Below, in pieces: positions 26,491 to 36,541 of a stretch of DNA of 64,000 nt; within the stretch, counting starts at the first letter, position 1, and each line of letters begins with the position of its first letter. The DNA is from Anaerosporobacter faecicola. Its GTDB lineage: Bacteria > Bacillota > Clostridia > Lachnospirales > Lachnospiraceae. The position numbers were made by a program, and so were the translations under genes. The DNA is taken from contig NZ_JAAQRO010000040.1 of the NCBI RefSeq assembly GCF_012070565.1, positions 1 to 64,000 on the forward strand, read 5' to 3'. Under the pieces are notes generated by a model, which was not told the DNA's origin, did not search any database, and worked only from the letters and a program-made list of their open reading frames with translations.

Positions 26491-26807
26491 TAACGACGGC
26501 ATTTTGTCGGAAATGATATGGAAAAGCAAAGAATGTGTTAGTAGATCATTGCAATTCTTACAGAGAGAAGAAGTCACCGGCTGCAAGCTTCTTTAAGTTC
26601 AGGCAATTATCGAATTTCCCACAGGAGCTGCATGTTTGAAAAGGAGTAGAGATACTGCTTAGTAGAAGATGCCGGGTGATGACCGTTATTCATGAACGAA
26701 GAGCTTATTACAGTTATGGAACTGGAGTAAGAAACAGGGTGGTACCGCGGATTTAATATTTCGTCCCTTATATGACAAACTAGTGTCTGTCATATAAGGG
26801 ATTTTTT
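26491..26807 (+). ncRNA. T-box riboswitch (tRNA-Phe sensing) of pheS-pheT
   Basis: The T-box core AGGGTGGTACCGCG is at 26736-26749. The terminator (26764-26806) pairs TCCCTTATATGACA with TGTCATATAAGGGA before a T-run. An AGAGAGA element near 26563 belongs to stem I. The likely specifier is TTC at 26616-26618 (Phe), in keeping with the gene downstream. Confidence 0.93.
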
Positions 26808-26896
26808 GCGTAATGGAGAATGATCTAATTACCAAACCCCGTTGCTATAGATGAGCACTAGTGATTACCGTTAGCGATCAGAAAGGAGATCAGAAC

Positions 26897-27928
26897 ATGA
26901 AAGAAAAATTGAAAGCGATTGTAGACGAAGCGTTGGCACAGATCAATTCTTCAGAACAATTAGAAAGATTAAATGAGATTAAAGTTGCCTTCCTTGGAAA
27001 AAAAGGTGAATTAACTTCTGTGTTAAAATCTATGAAAGAGGTAGCACCAGAAGAAAGACCAATGGTTGGTCAGATGGTAAATGAAGCAAGAGAAAAGTTA
27101 GAGAGTTGTTTAGAAGCAAAAAAAGCAGCTTTTATGAAAAAAATCAGAGAAGAACAGATTAAGAATGAAACCATTGACGTAACATTACCAGCAACAAAAC
27201 CAATGGTTGGACACCGTCATCCGAATACCATTGCGTTAGAAGAAGTAGAAAGAATCTTTGTTGGTATGGGATACGAAGTTGTAGAAGGACCAGAGGTAGA
27301 GTACGATTACTATAATTTTGAAGCGTTGAACATTCCAGCAAATCATCCAGCAAAAGATGAACAAGATACTTTCTATGTAACAAGTGATTCCCATAGTAAC
27401 ATCGTTCTTCGTACGCAGACTTCTTCTATTCAGGTTCATGAAATGGAAAAGGGACAATTACCAATTCGTATGATTGCACCAGGTCGTGCATTCCGCTCAG
27501 ATGAAGTAGATGCAACCCATTCTCCTTCTTTCCATCAGATTGAAGGACTTGTTATTGATAAGAACATTACATTTGCAGATTTGAAAGGTACATTAGCTGT
27601 ATTTGCAAAAGAAATCTTTGGTGAAGACACAAAAGTGAAGTTCCGTCCACATCATTTCCCATTCACAGAGCCAAGTGCTGAGATGGATGTATCTTGTTTC
27701 AAATGTGGTGGAAGTGGTTGCCGTTTCTGTAAAGGAAGTGGTTGGATTGAAATCTTAGGATGTGGTATGGTTCATCCACATGTACTTGAGATGAGTAAGA
27801 TTGATCCAAACGAATATACAGGTTTTGCATTTGGTGTAGGGCTTGAACGTATCGCTTTACTAAAATATGAAATAGACGATATGAGACTATTATACGAAAA
27901 TGATACACGTTTCTTAAAACAATTTTAG
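26897..27928 (+). CDS. pheS: Phenylalanyl-tRNA synthetase alpha subunit
   Basis: The catalytic subunit of the alpha2-beta2 enzyme. ATG 26897 is chosen over an in-frame ATG at 26861 because AAAGGAG is 8 nt upstream and it gives the standard 343 residues beginning with the coiled-coil arm (MKEKLKAIVDEALAQINSSE). Class II motifs are seen: FRSDEVDATHSPSFHQIEG (motif 2) and GFAFGVGLERIALLKY (motif 3). The CFKCGGSGCRFCKGSG cysteine cluster is present, as in many bacterial PheS. It is under T-box control and followed by pheT after an unusual 148-214 bp spacer. Confidence 0.97.
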   Translation: MKEKLKAIVDEALAQINSSEQLERLNEIKVAFLGKKGELTSVLKSMKEVAPEERPMVGQMVNEAREKLESCLEAKKAAFMKKIREEQIKNETIDVTLPATKPMVGHRHPNTIALEEVERIFVGMGYEVVEGPEVEYDYYNFEALNIPANHPAKDEQDTFYVTSDSHSNIVLRTQTSSIQVHEMEKGQLPIRMIAPGRAFRSDEVDATHSPSFHQIEGLVIDKNITFADLKGTLAVFAKEIFGEDTKVKFRPHHFPFTEPSAEMDVSCFKCGGSGCRFCKGSGWIEILGCGMVHPHVLEMSKIDPNEYTGFAFGVGLERIALLKYEIDDMRLLYENDTRFLKQF

Positions 27929-27982
27929 ATGCAAGGGTCAAAAGGTCATTTCACTTTGTGCTTGCAAGGAGGTGAATATGAC

Positions 27983-28099
27983 GTGTTGACCCGCCGAGAA
28001 ATGAGCATGGAGCAGGAAGTGCGGAATGCGAATGTCAAGTTGAAAGAATATCAAATATCAAGAAAGGAGCCATGCGATGCCTTCTTTCAACTTGTTTAA
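27983..28099 (+). CDS. Possible 38-residue ORF in the pheS-pheT spacer
   Basis: A GTG-initiated frame, 10 nt after AAGGAGG, reads MLTRREMSMEQEVRNANVKL and so on to a TAA at 28097-28099, overlapping the first codons of pheT in another frame. An ATG at 27978 shares the same ribosome site but gives only three codons. The segment is more GC-rich than its surroundings. I do not recognise the sequence. It may be a small leader peptide coupled to pheT, a real small protein, or chance. Confidence 0.3.
   Translation: MLTRREMSMEQEVRNANVKLKEYQISRKEPCDAFFQLV
28036..28094 (+). promoter_or_regulatory. Inverted repeat enclosing the pheT ribosome binding site
   Basis: A perfect 13-bp inverted repeat, CAAGTTGAAAGAA (28036-28048) and TTCTTTCAACTTG (28082-28094), encloses AAAGGAG (28063-28069) and the ATG at 28077 in a 33-nt loop. 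It could display or limit access to the pheT start. Confidence 0.5.
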
Positions 28100-30581
28100 T
28101 TGGGCAAAATCACAGGAAACTTGTGATATGCATGGGGAAATTATGAATACACCATTATCATGGATTAAAGCTTATGTGCCAGAACTTGATGTAACAGCAG
28201 AAGAATATACAGATGCCATGACATTGTCAGGTTCAAAGGTAGAGGGATATGAAAAGTTAGATGCAGATTTAGATAAAATCGTTGTAGGTAAAATCTTAAA
28301 GATTGAGAAACATCCAGATGCAGACAAATTGATTGTTTGCCAAGTACAGATTGCTGAAGACGGTACAAGTGTACAGATTGTAACAGGTGCACCAAATGTA
28401 AAAGAGGGAGATGTTGTTCCAGTTGTACTTGATGGAGGCCGAGTAGCTGGTGGTCATGATGGAGAAAAAGTAGCTGGTGGAGTGAAGATTAAAAAAGGAA
28501 AACTACGTGGAATAGAATCCTGTGGTATGATGTGTTCCATCGAAGAATTAGGTTCAACAAAAGAGATGTATCCAGATGCACCAGAGAATGGAATCTATAT
28601 CTTCAGTGATAATCCAGAATATGATGATCTAACCATTGGATCAAGTGCCATTGAAGCATTAGGATTAAAAGATGTTGTATTTGAATATGAAATCACATCA
28701 AATCGTGTGGATTGCTTCGGTGTTTTAGGTATTGCCAGAGAAGCTGCTGCAACATTTGGTAAAGCGTTCATTCCGCCAGTAGTGGAAGTGAAGGAAAATA
28801 ATGAAAAAACAGCAGACTACATTCAAGTAGAGATTGAAGCAAAAGATCTTTGCCCACGTTATGTAGCAAGAGTAGTAAAGAATATCAAGATTGGTCCTTC
28901 TCCAAAATGGATGCAGAGAAGACTAGCAGCTTGCGGAATTCGTCCAATTAATAATCTAGTAGATATTACAAACTACGTTATGGAAGAGTTTGCTCAACCA
29001 ATGCATGCGTATGATCTTGATCAAGTAGAGGGACATAAGATTGTTGTACGTCGTGCAAAAGATGGAGAAGTATTTGAAACATTAGATGGTCAAGAAAGAA
29101 AATTAGATTCTTCTATCTTAATGATTTGTGATGCAGAGAAACCAATCGGTTTAGCTGGTATTATGGGTGGAGAGAATTCAAAAATTACCGATGATGTAAA
29201 GACCGTATTATTCGAAGCAGCATGCTTTGATGGAACGAATATTCGTTTATCCAGTAAAAAAGTTGGTTTACGTACAGATGCATCTGGTAAATTTGAAAAA
29301 GGATTGGACCCAAACAATGCAATGGATGCCATTAATCGTGCTTGCCAATTGATCAATGATCTTGGTGTCGGTGAAGTTGTAGGTGGTTGTGTAGATGTGT
29401 ATGATGAAGTTCGTCAACCAAACCGAGTAGCATTTGAACCAGAACGAATCAACCAATTATTAGGAACGAATGTTGATGCAGAAACCATGATTGGTTACTT
29501 CAAGAAGATTGATCTAGATTATGATGAAGCAACAAAAGAAGTTGTTGTACCTACTTGGAGACAAGATCTTCATTGTATGGCAGACCTTGCAGAGGAAGTT
29601 GCACGTTTCTACGGTTATGATAATATTCCAACAACGTTACCTAAGGGAGAAGCTACAACAGGAAAATTATCCTTCAAGATGAGAATTGAAAATGAAGCAA
29701 GAGATATAGCAGAACATTTTGGATTTAGTGAAGCAATGACGTATTCTTTTGAAAGTCCAAAAGTATTCGATAAATTATTAATCCCAGCAGATGATACATT
29801 ACGCAAAACAGTTGTAATCTCAAACCCATTAGGAGAAGATTACAGTATTATGAGAACGGTTACCCTTAATGGTATGTTGACTTCATTAGCAACGAATTAT
29901 AATAGAAGAAACAAAGATGTACGTTTGTATGAAATTGGTAATATCTATCTTCCAAATGCATTGCCATTAACAGAATTACCGGACGAAAGAACACAATTAA
30001 CATTAGGAATGTATGGTGCAGGTGACTTCTTCGATCTAAAAGGTGTTGTAGAAGAATACTTAGAAAAGATCGGATTGAAAAAGATGAAAACGTACGATCC
30101 AAAATCCGGAAAAACATTCTTGCATCCAGGAAGACAAGCAAACATTATATATGATGGAACTGTAATCGGCTATCTTGGAGAGATCCATCCAGATGTACTT
30201 GATAACTATAATATTGGAGAAAAAGCATATGTTGCAGTACTTGATATGCCAGAAGTTGTTGCTCGCGCAAGCTTTGCAGTAAAATATGAAGGAATCGCCA
30301 AATATCCAGCTGTAACACGTGATATCAGTATGGTTATGGAAAAATCCATCTTAGCAGGCGATGTAGAAGCAATCATTCGTAAGAATGGTGGTAAGATCTT
30401 AGAATCTGTAACATTATTCGACATCTATGAAGGTGCACAGATTCAAGCAGGTTATAAGTCTATGGCATATTCCATCAGCTTCCGTGCAAAAGACCGTACG
30501 TTAGAAGATAAAGATGTGAATGAGGTAATGACCAAAATCTTAGATGGTTTGAAGAAGATTGGAATTGAATTACGTCAGTAA
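28077..30581 (+). CDS. pheT: Phenylalanyl-tRNA synthetase beta subunit
   Basis: The 834-residue frame begins at ATG 28077, 7 nt after AAAGGAG. The family N-terminus is MNTPLSWIKAYVPELDV at ATG 28143, which has only a weak GGGGA, so either start is possible and the first 22 residues have no counterpart in usual PheT. Domains in order: B1, EMAP/OB tRNA-binding domain (VGKILKIEKHPDADKLIVCQV), B3/B4 editing domain (NRVDCFGVLGIAREAAATFG region), B5, the catalytic-like core, and the C-terminal FDX-ACB domain (FAVKYEGIAKYPAVTRDISM). It pairs with PheS. A terminator follows at 30690. Confidence 0.96.
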   Translation: MPSFNLFNWAKSQETCDMHGEIMNTPLSWIKAYVPELDVTAEEYTDAMTLSGSKVEGYEKLDADLDKIVVGKILKIEKHPDADKLIVCQVQIAEDGTSVQIVTGAPNVKEGDVVPVVLDGGRVAGGHDGEKVAGGVKIKKGKLRGIESCGMMCSIEELGSTKEMYPDAPENGIYIFSDNPEYDDLTIGSSAIEALGLKDVVFEYEITSNRVDCFGVLGIAREAAATFGKAFIPPVVEVKENNEKTADYIQVEIEAKDLCPRYVARVVKNIKIGPSPKWMQRRLAACGIRPINNLVDITNYVMEEFAQPMHAYDLDQVEGHKIVVRRAKDGEVFETLDGQERKLDSSILMICDAEKPIGLAGIMGGENSKITDDVKTVLFEAACFDGTNIRLSSKKVGLRTDASGKFEKGLDPNNAMDAINRACQLINDLGVGEVVGGCVDVYDEVRQPNRVAFEPERINQLLGTNVDAETMIGYFKKIDLDYDEATKEVVVPTWRQDLHCMADLAEEVARFYGYDNIPTTLPKGEATTGKLSFKMRIENEARDIAEHFGFSEAMTYSFESPKVFDKLLIPADDTLRKTVVISNPLGEDYSIMRTVTLNGMLTSLATNYNRRNKDVRLYEIGNIYLPNALPLTELPDERTQLTLGMYGAGDFFDLKGVVEEYLEKIGLKKMKTYDPKSGKTFLHPGRQANIIYDGTVIGYLGEIHPDVLDNYNIGEKAYVAVLDMPEVVARASFAVKYEGIAKYPAVTRDISMVMEKSILAGDVEAIIRKNGGKILESVTLFDIYEGAQIQAGYKSMAYSISFRAKDRTLEDKDVNEVMTKILDGLKKIGIELRQ

Positions 30582-30598
30582 TCAAGTAATTGCATAAG

Positions 30599-30636
30599 AG
30601 AAGGTGTACATCATACAAAATCGTGATGCACCTTCG
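30599..30636 (+). terminator. Hairpin after pheT
   Basis: GAAGGTGTACATCA with TGATGCACCTTC; no T-run follows, so it may only protect the mRNA end. Confidence 0.45.
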
Positions 30637-30689
30637 CTTACGTAATGGGAACCAATACATTAAAGCAATACCAAATATAAGAATAACAG

Positions 30690-30743
30690 AGGGCTGTCGC
30701 AGTTTTATATTGTATGAATACATTCATTGCGACAGCCTTTTTA
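30690..30743 (+). terminator. Terminator before the Ig-like surface protein genes
   Basis: AGGGCTGTCGCA pairs with TGCGACAGCC (10 bp) over a 26-nt loop and ends in TTTTT. Confidence 0.8.
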
Positions 30744-30850
30744 GACAAACTTTTGACAAATATATGTGATAATCTACCAATATAATATGGGAAGATTATG
30801 GACGAGGATGATCCGTATCCTTCACGCAAAGAACAATAGGAGGAAAAGAT

Positions 30851-33385
30851 ATGAAGAAAATAGCAAGGCGAATTGCAGCGTTTATGGCAGTTCTTTTACT
30901 GGCTTCTAGTATAGCAGTTCCACAGTATTCGAAAGCTGCTACTGCTGCGCCAAAACTTAATGTAAGTAAGAAGACAATCTATGGTGTAGGAACGACCTAC
31001 AAGTTGACGGTTAAGAATCAAAAAGCAGGTTGTAAATATGCGTGGAAGTCTTCTAATAAAAAAATAGCTACAATTAAGGGAAACAAGGGAAGTGCAACCG
31101 TAACGGCAGTAGCCAAAGGAACGGCAAAGATGACTTGTACGATTACATATTCCACAGGAACAAAACGTACTTTGACTAGTAATATAACAGTAAAAGTACC
31201 TGCAACTGCAGTAAAGATCAGCAATGCAAATCTAGTGAATAATGTACAGACAATGTATGTGGATGAAACTTTTGATTTTAATCGTAAGATTACACCATCG
31301 GGATCTTCTGATAAGACATATTGGTCTGTTGAGCCAGCGGAGTATGGTACAATCGATAAGAATGGTGTATTTACACCAAAGGAAGCAAAAATATTTACAA
31401 TTACAGCAACGGCAGCAGAATCAAAAACCAAAGCGGAAACAAGCTTAATTAAACACAGTGTTACAGTGAATGTATTAGACCGTACATCAGGTGTTGCTTC
31501 TGTTGCTTTAAAGGGTGCTAACGAATTGGTTATTACATTTACAACAGCTGTTAAGCCATCTACTGTAGTGAATACAGAGACAAATCAATTGACTTCGGCA
31601 ATTGTTATTGCAGCTGCAAAAGATGAAAAAGGAAATCTTGCTACAGATTATGGTACATTAACTGCAAAGTTATCTGATGATCAAAAAGTATTAAGCGTTA
31701 CCGCATCCAATACGTTCAATGGTGTGTATACTGTTAATGTATCGGATCAAGTGCAAACAAAAGATGGAAAAGCAATTGATCCATATGTAAAATCAATTTC
31801 CCTAGTGGATACGGTTGCCCCTGCATATCTTGGTACAACATTAGATGATTCAGGAATGAAATCTACCTTGAATTTCAGTGAAGCACTTGATGTTAGTAAA
31901 TTAACAGTAGCATCGGTACAAAGTGCAACGGCTATGTCAGCAATTGAGAATGCAGCTTTAATGACTCCTTCTAATTATGTACTTTCCGCTGACAAGAAAT
32001 CACTTATGATTGACCTTTCAAGTATTGGGATAACAGAAGCATCAAAAACATACAACGTAACATTACAGGGAGTCAAAGATATTGCTGGGAATTATTCTGC
32101 ACAAAACTTTATCTCTGTATATGTATACTACGACTCAAGTGCAAAACCACAGGCTACGGTAGTGAACATTACACGTACTGCTTATGAAACAGTAACTGTA
32201 CAATTCAGCCGTTCGATTCAACCATATGGAACAGGAGTTTTGTCAGTTAATAATACGCCTGTCTATACGGGTACCGTAGACCCAGATAACAATAAATTAG
32301 TAAACTTTACATTACCTACTGATATAGCTGCATTATCTGGAAACCAAACGGTATCCATTCAAGGCTGGAAAGCATATAACGTAGCTTCTACGGATACTTC
32401 CGCGAATACACCTGTTACAAGAGTTGTAAACTTCTCACCAGATACGGTTGCACCAACTATAACAGGATCAAAATTAGTAAATACCAACGGTGTATATACA
32501 TTAACATTAGAATATTCTGAGCCAGTAACGGTTGTAACACAAAAAGGAACTGTGACAGCAAAGATTACAACAGCAAGTGATGATATCTATCCAAGCAATA
32601 ATATCAATTATGTGGCAACGGTAGATAAGAAAACAGTAACTCTTGTTTTAGACAGCAAGCAGATGACAATCACTGGAACATATGAAATTGCACTTCCACT
32701 TGGATTTGTAAAAGATGCTTACTATAATAAGAGTGCGAAAACAAGCGTTACACTTTCTTCCAGTGCAGCAGCAGATACCACATTACCAGCTCCAACAAGT
32801 ATTGCACAATCTACATCAGATGCCAGTGTGATCATGATTACATTTAAAAACAAGTTGGATGTTGATTCAGCACAAAATGTTGCAAATTATCTTGTGGCAG
32901 GTGCAGTAGTAACCAAAGCCGAATTAGAATCCAATTCAGCAAGTTTATCCGTTGTTAAATTGACATTAGCATCAGGAAGTATCAAATATAATTCCAATTA
33001 TCCAGTTACAATCAATGGGGTAAAGGGTTATAATAATTCGTATAATGCAATAACAAATTATACACAGACGATTACATTGAAAGAAAATGTTGCACCAATC
33101 ATCGTATCTTCAAAATTAACCGATGTAAAAGATGGTGTTGTTCTTACATTTAGTGAACCTGTAGTGGGAATTGCAAGCTTTGATGTCTATGTAAATGGTG
33201 CGATTTTCAAGAAATCAATCGAGACATCAGTGTCTTACAATACAGGAAATAATACCATTACGGTATACTTTAACAACATTGTAACCAGTGCTTCAGGGCT
33301 TACATTAGTTCCTGCAGCTGACAACAGTCTTAAGGATGCAAATGGCAATGTAGCGGATATTAGTTCAACGGTGTATGTATATTAG
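30851..33385 (+). CDS. Secreted Ig-like (BIG2/SbsA-type) surface protein A
   Basis: The 844-residue protein has a Sec signal peptide (residues 1-30, cleavage probably after SKA or AAT). An N-terminal BIG2-like domain (about 33-118: APKLNVSKKTIYGVGTTYKL ... SSNKKIATIKG) is followed by a second one (to about 215), then by several repeating Ig-like units of SbsA/Big_5 style, each with a LVITFTTAVKPS or VVLTFSEPVVG-like strand and GVKDIAGNYS-like turns. No SLH, CWB2 or LPXTG anchor is visible. The N-terminal domain is shared with three other proteins in this window. AGGAGG precedes the ATG. A surface coat or adhesin role is inferred. Confidence 0.85.
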   Translation: MKKIARRIAAFMAVLLLASSIAVPQYSKAATAAPKLNVSKKTIYGVGTTYKLTVKNQKAGCKYAWKSSNKKIATIKGNKGSATVTAVAKGTAKMTCTITYSTGTKRTLTSNITVKVPATAVKISNANLVNNVQTMYVDETFDFNRKITPSGSSDKTYWSVEPAEYGTIDKNGVFTPKEAKIFTITATAAESKTKAETSLIKHSVTVNVLDRTSGVASVALKGANELVITFTTAVKPSTVVNTETNQLTSAIVIAAAKDEKGNLATDYGTLTAKLSDDQKVLSVTASNTFNGVYTVNVSDQVQTKDGKAIDPYVKSISLVDTVAPAYLGTTLDDSGMKSTLNFSEALDVSKLTVASVQSATAMSAIENAALMTPSNYVLSADKKSLMIDLSSIGITEASKTYNVTLQGVKDIAGNYSAQNFISVYVYYDSSAKPQATVVNITRTAYETVTVQFSRSIQPYGTGVLSVNNTPVYTGTVDPDNNKLVNFTLPTDIAALSGNQTVSIQGWKAYNVASTDTSANTPVTRVVNFSPDTVAPTITGSKLVNTNGVYTLTLEYSEPVTVVTQKGTVTAKITTASDDIYPSNNINYVATVDKKTVTLVLDSKQMTITGTYEIALPLGFVKDAYYNKSAKTSVTLSSSAAADTTLPAPTSIAQSTSDASVIMITFKNKLDVDSAQNVANYLVAGAVVTKAELESNSASLSVVKLTLASGSIKYNSNYPVTINGVKGYNNSYNAITNYTQTITLKENVAPIIVSSKLTDVKDGVVLTFSEPVVGIASFDVYVNGAIFKKSIETSVSYNTGNNTITVYFNNIVTSASGLTLVPAADNSLKDANGNVADISSTVYVY

Positions 33386-33395
33386 GAGGATAAGA

Positions 33396-35933
33396 ATGAA
33401 GCATAAGAGAAGAAAAAAACTGGCATTACTGCTGGTTCTGCTCTTACTGGTACAGATGATTCAGCCAATTGGTTTGGTATCGTCAAAGGCTGCAGCAGCT
33501 CCAAAGCTTAATAAATCCAAAATTACCTTGAATAACGTTGGGGATACTTATACTTTGGTCGTAAAGAATAAAAGAAGTGGATCAACTTATAAATGGTCCT
33601 CTTCTGATAAGAAAGTAGCCACCGTAAACAAGTACGGAGTAGTAAAATCAGTGAAAGGTGGTACTGCAACCATTCGTTGTAAGATTACGTTAAAAAACAA
33701 GAAGACAAAGACACTTACATGTGCAGTAACCGTACGTATTCCTGCAACAGCAGTATCCATATCCAACAAGAAATTAACCACCAATAACTGCCAGACCATT
33801 AAAGTGGGCGAACAATATGATTTTAATCGAAAACTTACACCAAGCACTTCTACGGATTCTACCTATTGGGAAGTTGAGGATACCTCTATCGCAACCGTGG
33901 ATTCCAATGGTGTTGTAACCGCTAAGAAACAAGGGTTGACTCGATTAATAGCCAGAACAGGAACAAGCAAGTCAAATGCAAAATCTGGAATCATTAATGA
34001 TGCACTAAACTTATATGTCATTGGTAGTACAGCAGAAGTAATCAGTGTGAACCAAGCAAGTGCAACGGTTATGCAGATTGCTTTCAGTGAACCAATTAAT
34101 CCGGATACAGTTTTCAACATAGAAGATTCTACTACCTTATTGGATAATATTTCATTCTTAGCATTGCGAGATGATTATGGAAAACAAGCAAATGCATATG
34201 GTAAGATTACAGGAACGTTCTCTACAGACTATACATTACTTACATTAAAGAGTGAATCACCATTCAAAGGAAAGTATGAGATCACCATTAAGAATCTTGG
34301 AACAAAATCCAAAAAATTAGTGGATAAATATGAAAGAACGATGGATCTTGGAGATACAGTTGCTCCGAAGTATGTAGATACGACAGTAGATGAGACGGGA
34401 TTGATTGCTTCCATTAATTTTAGTGAACCAATCAACAATTCTGCAATGACAATTGAGACGGTTACAAGAGCAGATGGTGTAACTATGAATGCATTATCAA
34501 CAGCAGTTTTAAAGAATAAATCCATCTATACACTGTCATCTGATAAGACATCACTTATCGTAAACATGGTGAATATTAATGTGAATGATAAGAATAAGTT
34601 GATCTATGTATTAGTAAAAGGTATTGAAGATCTTGCAGGAAACAAGACAGATACGGAATCTATTTCTATGCAAGTATTTAGTGATACGAGTACAAAGGCA
34701 CAGGCAAATCTGTTGAATATTGAAAGAACATCTTATTACACAATTACAGCTACCTTCGATAAAGCAATCCAGACAACTGGTACATTATACATTAAGGGCG
34801 TATCATGTAATGGTGTTATTGATCCAAAGAATAAGAAGGTCGTTAAGTATACGATTCCAGCATCGGTTGCAACATTAACAGGTAGTCAATCCGTTAATTT
34901 AATTGGATTCAGTGGATATAATGTTGCTACTTCAACACCAACTACGAATGTTACACGTACAATCAACTTTACCATCACGGCAATGGCGGACGCACCGCAA
35001 TTAGTGGATTATACAACGGATATGAAGTTGAATATGATCACATTGAATTATTCAGAGAAGGTTCATCTGGAGTTGAGTTCTGGTAAATTAGCGGCATCTG
35101 TAACACAGACATTTGAAGGTACATCCTATACGTACACATACTCTACAACGATTCCATATCAGGCAGTTGTTGAAGATAATGTGGTAAAAGTAATCTTAGA
35201 TGCTGAATATCTGCAACAGACAGGAACATACTTAGTAACAATACCTGCAGCTTTCGTAACAGATGAAGATGACATACCGAATAATAAAGTTGAAACTATT
35301 GCAATTATTAAGACAGAAGCATCAACAACACCAAGTTCAAATCCATTACCAGCACCAATTAGTGTTGTACAATCTGCAAATGATAACAGCGTAGTAAATG
35401 TTATCTTTGAGAACAAACTGGATGTTACTTCTGCAACTAAGGCAAGCAATTATTCCTTTAATAATGGAGTAGTTGTAGAGTCTGCCACATTAACGCAGAA
35501 TGATAAGACAAAAGCAGTCGTACAATTGCGATTGGGATTAGCAACTGTTGTGAATTCGGAGGAATACCAGTTAACGATCAGTAATGTTTCTGGATATGCT
35601 GGAAGTTATGGATCCATTGATCCTAATCCAATCAAGGTAACACTGAGAGAAAATAATCCTCCAACGTTGATTTCACCAGTGTTAACATCGAATACAACAA
35701 TTGTACTTACCTTTACAGAACCAGTACAAGGAAGTGTGAGTTGCACGGTAACACAGAATGGTAATCTATTAAGTCAATCAGGTAGTCCGGTAGTTTCGGG
35801 ATCTTATGTAACAATTTCATTGAGTGAAAGCGTTTCAGGATCAAGTGGTATCTATCTATTAATTAATGGTAATTTGGTCGATGCAGCAGGAAATACAGCA
35901 ATTATTTCAGATGGCTCAATAGCTGTACGGTAA
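33396..35933 (+). CDS. Secreted Ig-like (BIG2/SbsA-type) surface protein B
   Basis: A paralogue of the preceding protein, starting 10 bp later at an ATG with AGGAGG overlapping the upstream stop. The 845 residues begin with a signal peptide (KLALLLVLLLLVQMIQPIGL, cleavage near SKAAAA). The same BIG2-like N-terminal pair (APKLNKSKITLNNVGDTYTL ... SSSDKKVATVNKYG) and a series of Ig-like repeats with F-(S/T)-E-P strands (IAFSEPINPDT, VLTFTEPVQG) follow. The two proteins align along their length with moderate identity and probably arose by tandem duplication and act together. No membrane or sortase anchor is seen. Confidence 0.85.
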   Translation: MKHKRRKKLALLLVLLLLVQMIQPIGLVSSKAAAAPKLNKSKITLNNVGDTYTLVVKNKRSGSTYKWSSSDKKVATVNKYGVVKSVKGGTATIRCKITLKNKKTKTLTCAVTVRIPATAVSISNKKLTTNNCQTIKVGEQYDFNRKLTPSTSTDSTYWEVEDTSIATVDSNGVVTAKKQGLTRLIARTGTSKSNAKSGIINDALNLYVIGSTAEVISVNQASATVMQIAFSEPINPDTVFNIEDSTTLLDNISFLALRDDYGKQANAYGKITGTFSTDYTLLTLKSESPFKGKYEITIKNLGTKSKKLVDKYERTMDLGDTVAPKYVDTTVDETGLIASINFSEPINNSAMTIETVTRADGVTMNALSTAVLKNKSIYTLSSDKTSLIVNMVNINVNDKNKLIYVLVKGIEDLAGNKTDTESISMQVFSDTSTKAQANLLNIERTSYYTITATFDKAIQTTGTLYIKGVSCNGVIDPKNKKVVKYTIPASVATLTGSQSVNLIGFSGYNVATSTPTTNVTRTINFTITAMADAPQLVDYTTDMKLNMITLNYSEKVHLELSSGKLAASVTQTFEGTSYTYTYSTTIPYQAVVEDNVVKVILDAEYLQQTGTYLVTIPAAFVTDEDDIPNNKVETIAIIKTEASTTPSSNPLPAPISVVQSANDNSVVNVIFENKLDVTSATKASNYSFNNGVVVESATLTQNDKTKAVVQLRLGLATVVNSEEYQLTISNVSGYAGSYGSIDPNPIKVTLRENNPPTLISPVLTSNTTIVLTFTEPVQGSVSCTVTQNGNLLSQSGSPVVSGSYVTISLSESVSGSSGIYLLINGNLVDAAGNTAIISDGSIAVR

Positions 35934-35949
35934 TTCTATATATTTCCTC

Positions 35950-36032
35950 TTTACCTTTGAACGACAATGCTTTATAATGAATATGTTTCAGAAATTACAT
36001 CCTTCCAGTATTTGCTAGAAGGATGTAATTTC
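35950..36032 (+). promoter_or_regulatory. Promoter and 5' stem-loop of the VanZ gene
   Basis: TTTACC (35950-35955), 17-bp spacer, TATAAT (35973-35978). A perfect 15-bp stem, GAAATTACATCCTTC with GAAGGATGTAATTTC (35991-36032), lies at the predicted 5' end of the transcript. It could instead terminate the upstream surface-protein operon, but has no T-run. Confidence 0.55.
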
Positions 36033-36058
36033 GTATAAAGGTAAGGAGAGTGGAATCC

Positions 36059-36526
36059 TTGTACAAGAGGACTACAGATGTGTTACGAGTTGTGCTGTGG
36101 ATTTTCTTTATAATATATCTGGTGATCTTGACGTATTTTTTATTCTTTAGTGAACAGTTTGGAAGAGTAATGGGCGGAGAATATCGATATAATTTGCAGC
36201 TATTTCGAGAAATTAAGAGATTTATTATATATAGAAGAGAAGTTGGACTGAAAAGTTTTTTTATTAATATTGTTGGAAATATTGTTGCATTTATACCATT
36301 TGGTTTTATCTTACCAGCCATCAGTCCAAAAAACCGAAAGTTTTTAAATGTTGCATTGTTAAGTTTTGAATTTACATTGTCGATCGAATTGCTTCAACTT
36401 GTTTTACAAGTTGGGACATTTGATGTAGATGATATCTTTTTGAATTTGATGGGTGGTATAATCGGATATCTGTTATTTGCCATTGGACACCACATTTTAC
36501 GCCGATTTCGAAGAAAATCGGTTTGA
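36059..36526 (+). CDS. VanZ-family membrane protein
   Basis: The TTG at 36059 is preferred over a GTG at 36050, because AAGGAG (36043-36048) is only 1 nt from the GTG but 10 nt from the TTG. The 155-residue protein has four membrane helices and VanZ features: FFINIVGNIVAFIPFGFILP, then SIELLQLVLQVGTFDVDDIFLNLMGG in which the E-x-x-Q and DVDD-x-x-x-N positions are conserved. VanZ proteins are linked to low-level teicoplanin resistance, but most homologues have unknown roles. The next gene starts 15 bp later. Confidence 0.9.
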   Translation: MYKRTTDVLRVVLWIFFIIYLVILTYFLFFSEQFGRVMGGEYRYNLQLFREIKRFIIYRREVGLKSFFINIVGNIVAFIPFGFILPAISPKNRKFLNVALLSFEFTLSIELLQLVLQVGTFDVDDIFLNLMGGIIGYLLFAIGHHILRRFRRKSV

Positions 36527-36541
36527 TGGAGGGGAAGCAAA

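Larger units (their letters stand above)
26157..26896 (+). promoter_or_regulatory. Gap of 740 bp before pheS: possible ncRNA and T-box leader
   Basis: The first part (26209-26372) is a candidate small structured transcript. A promoter at 26457-26484 starts the pheS T-box leader (about 26491-26807). The rest up to the pheS ribosome site holds nothing else recognised. Confidence 0.8.
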
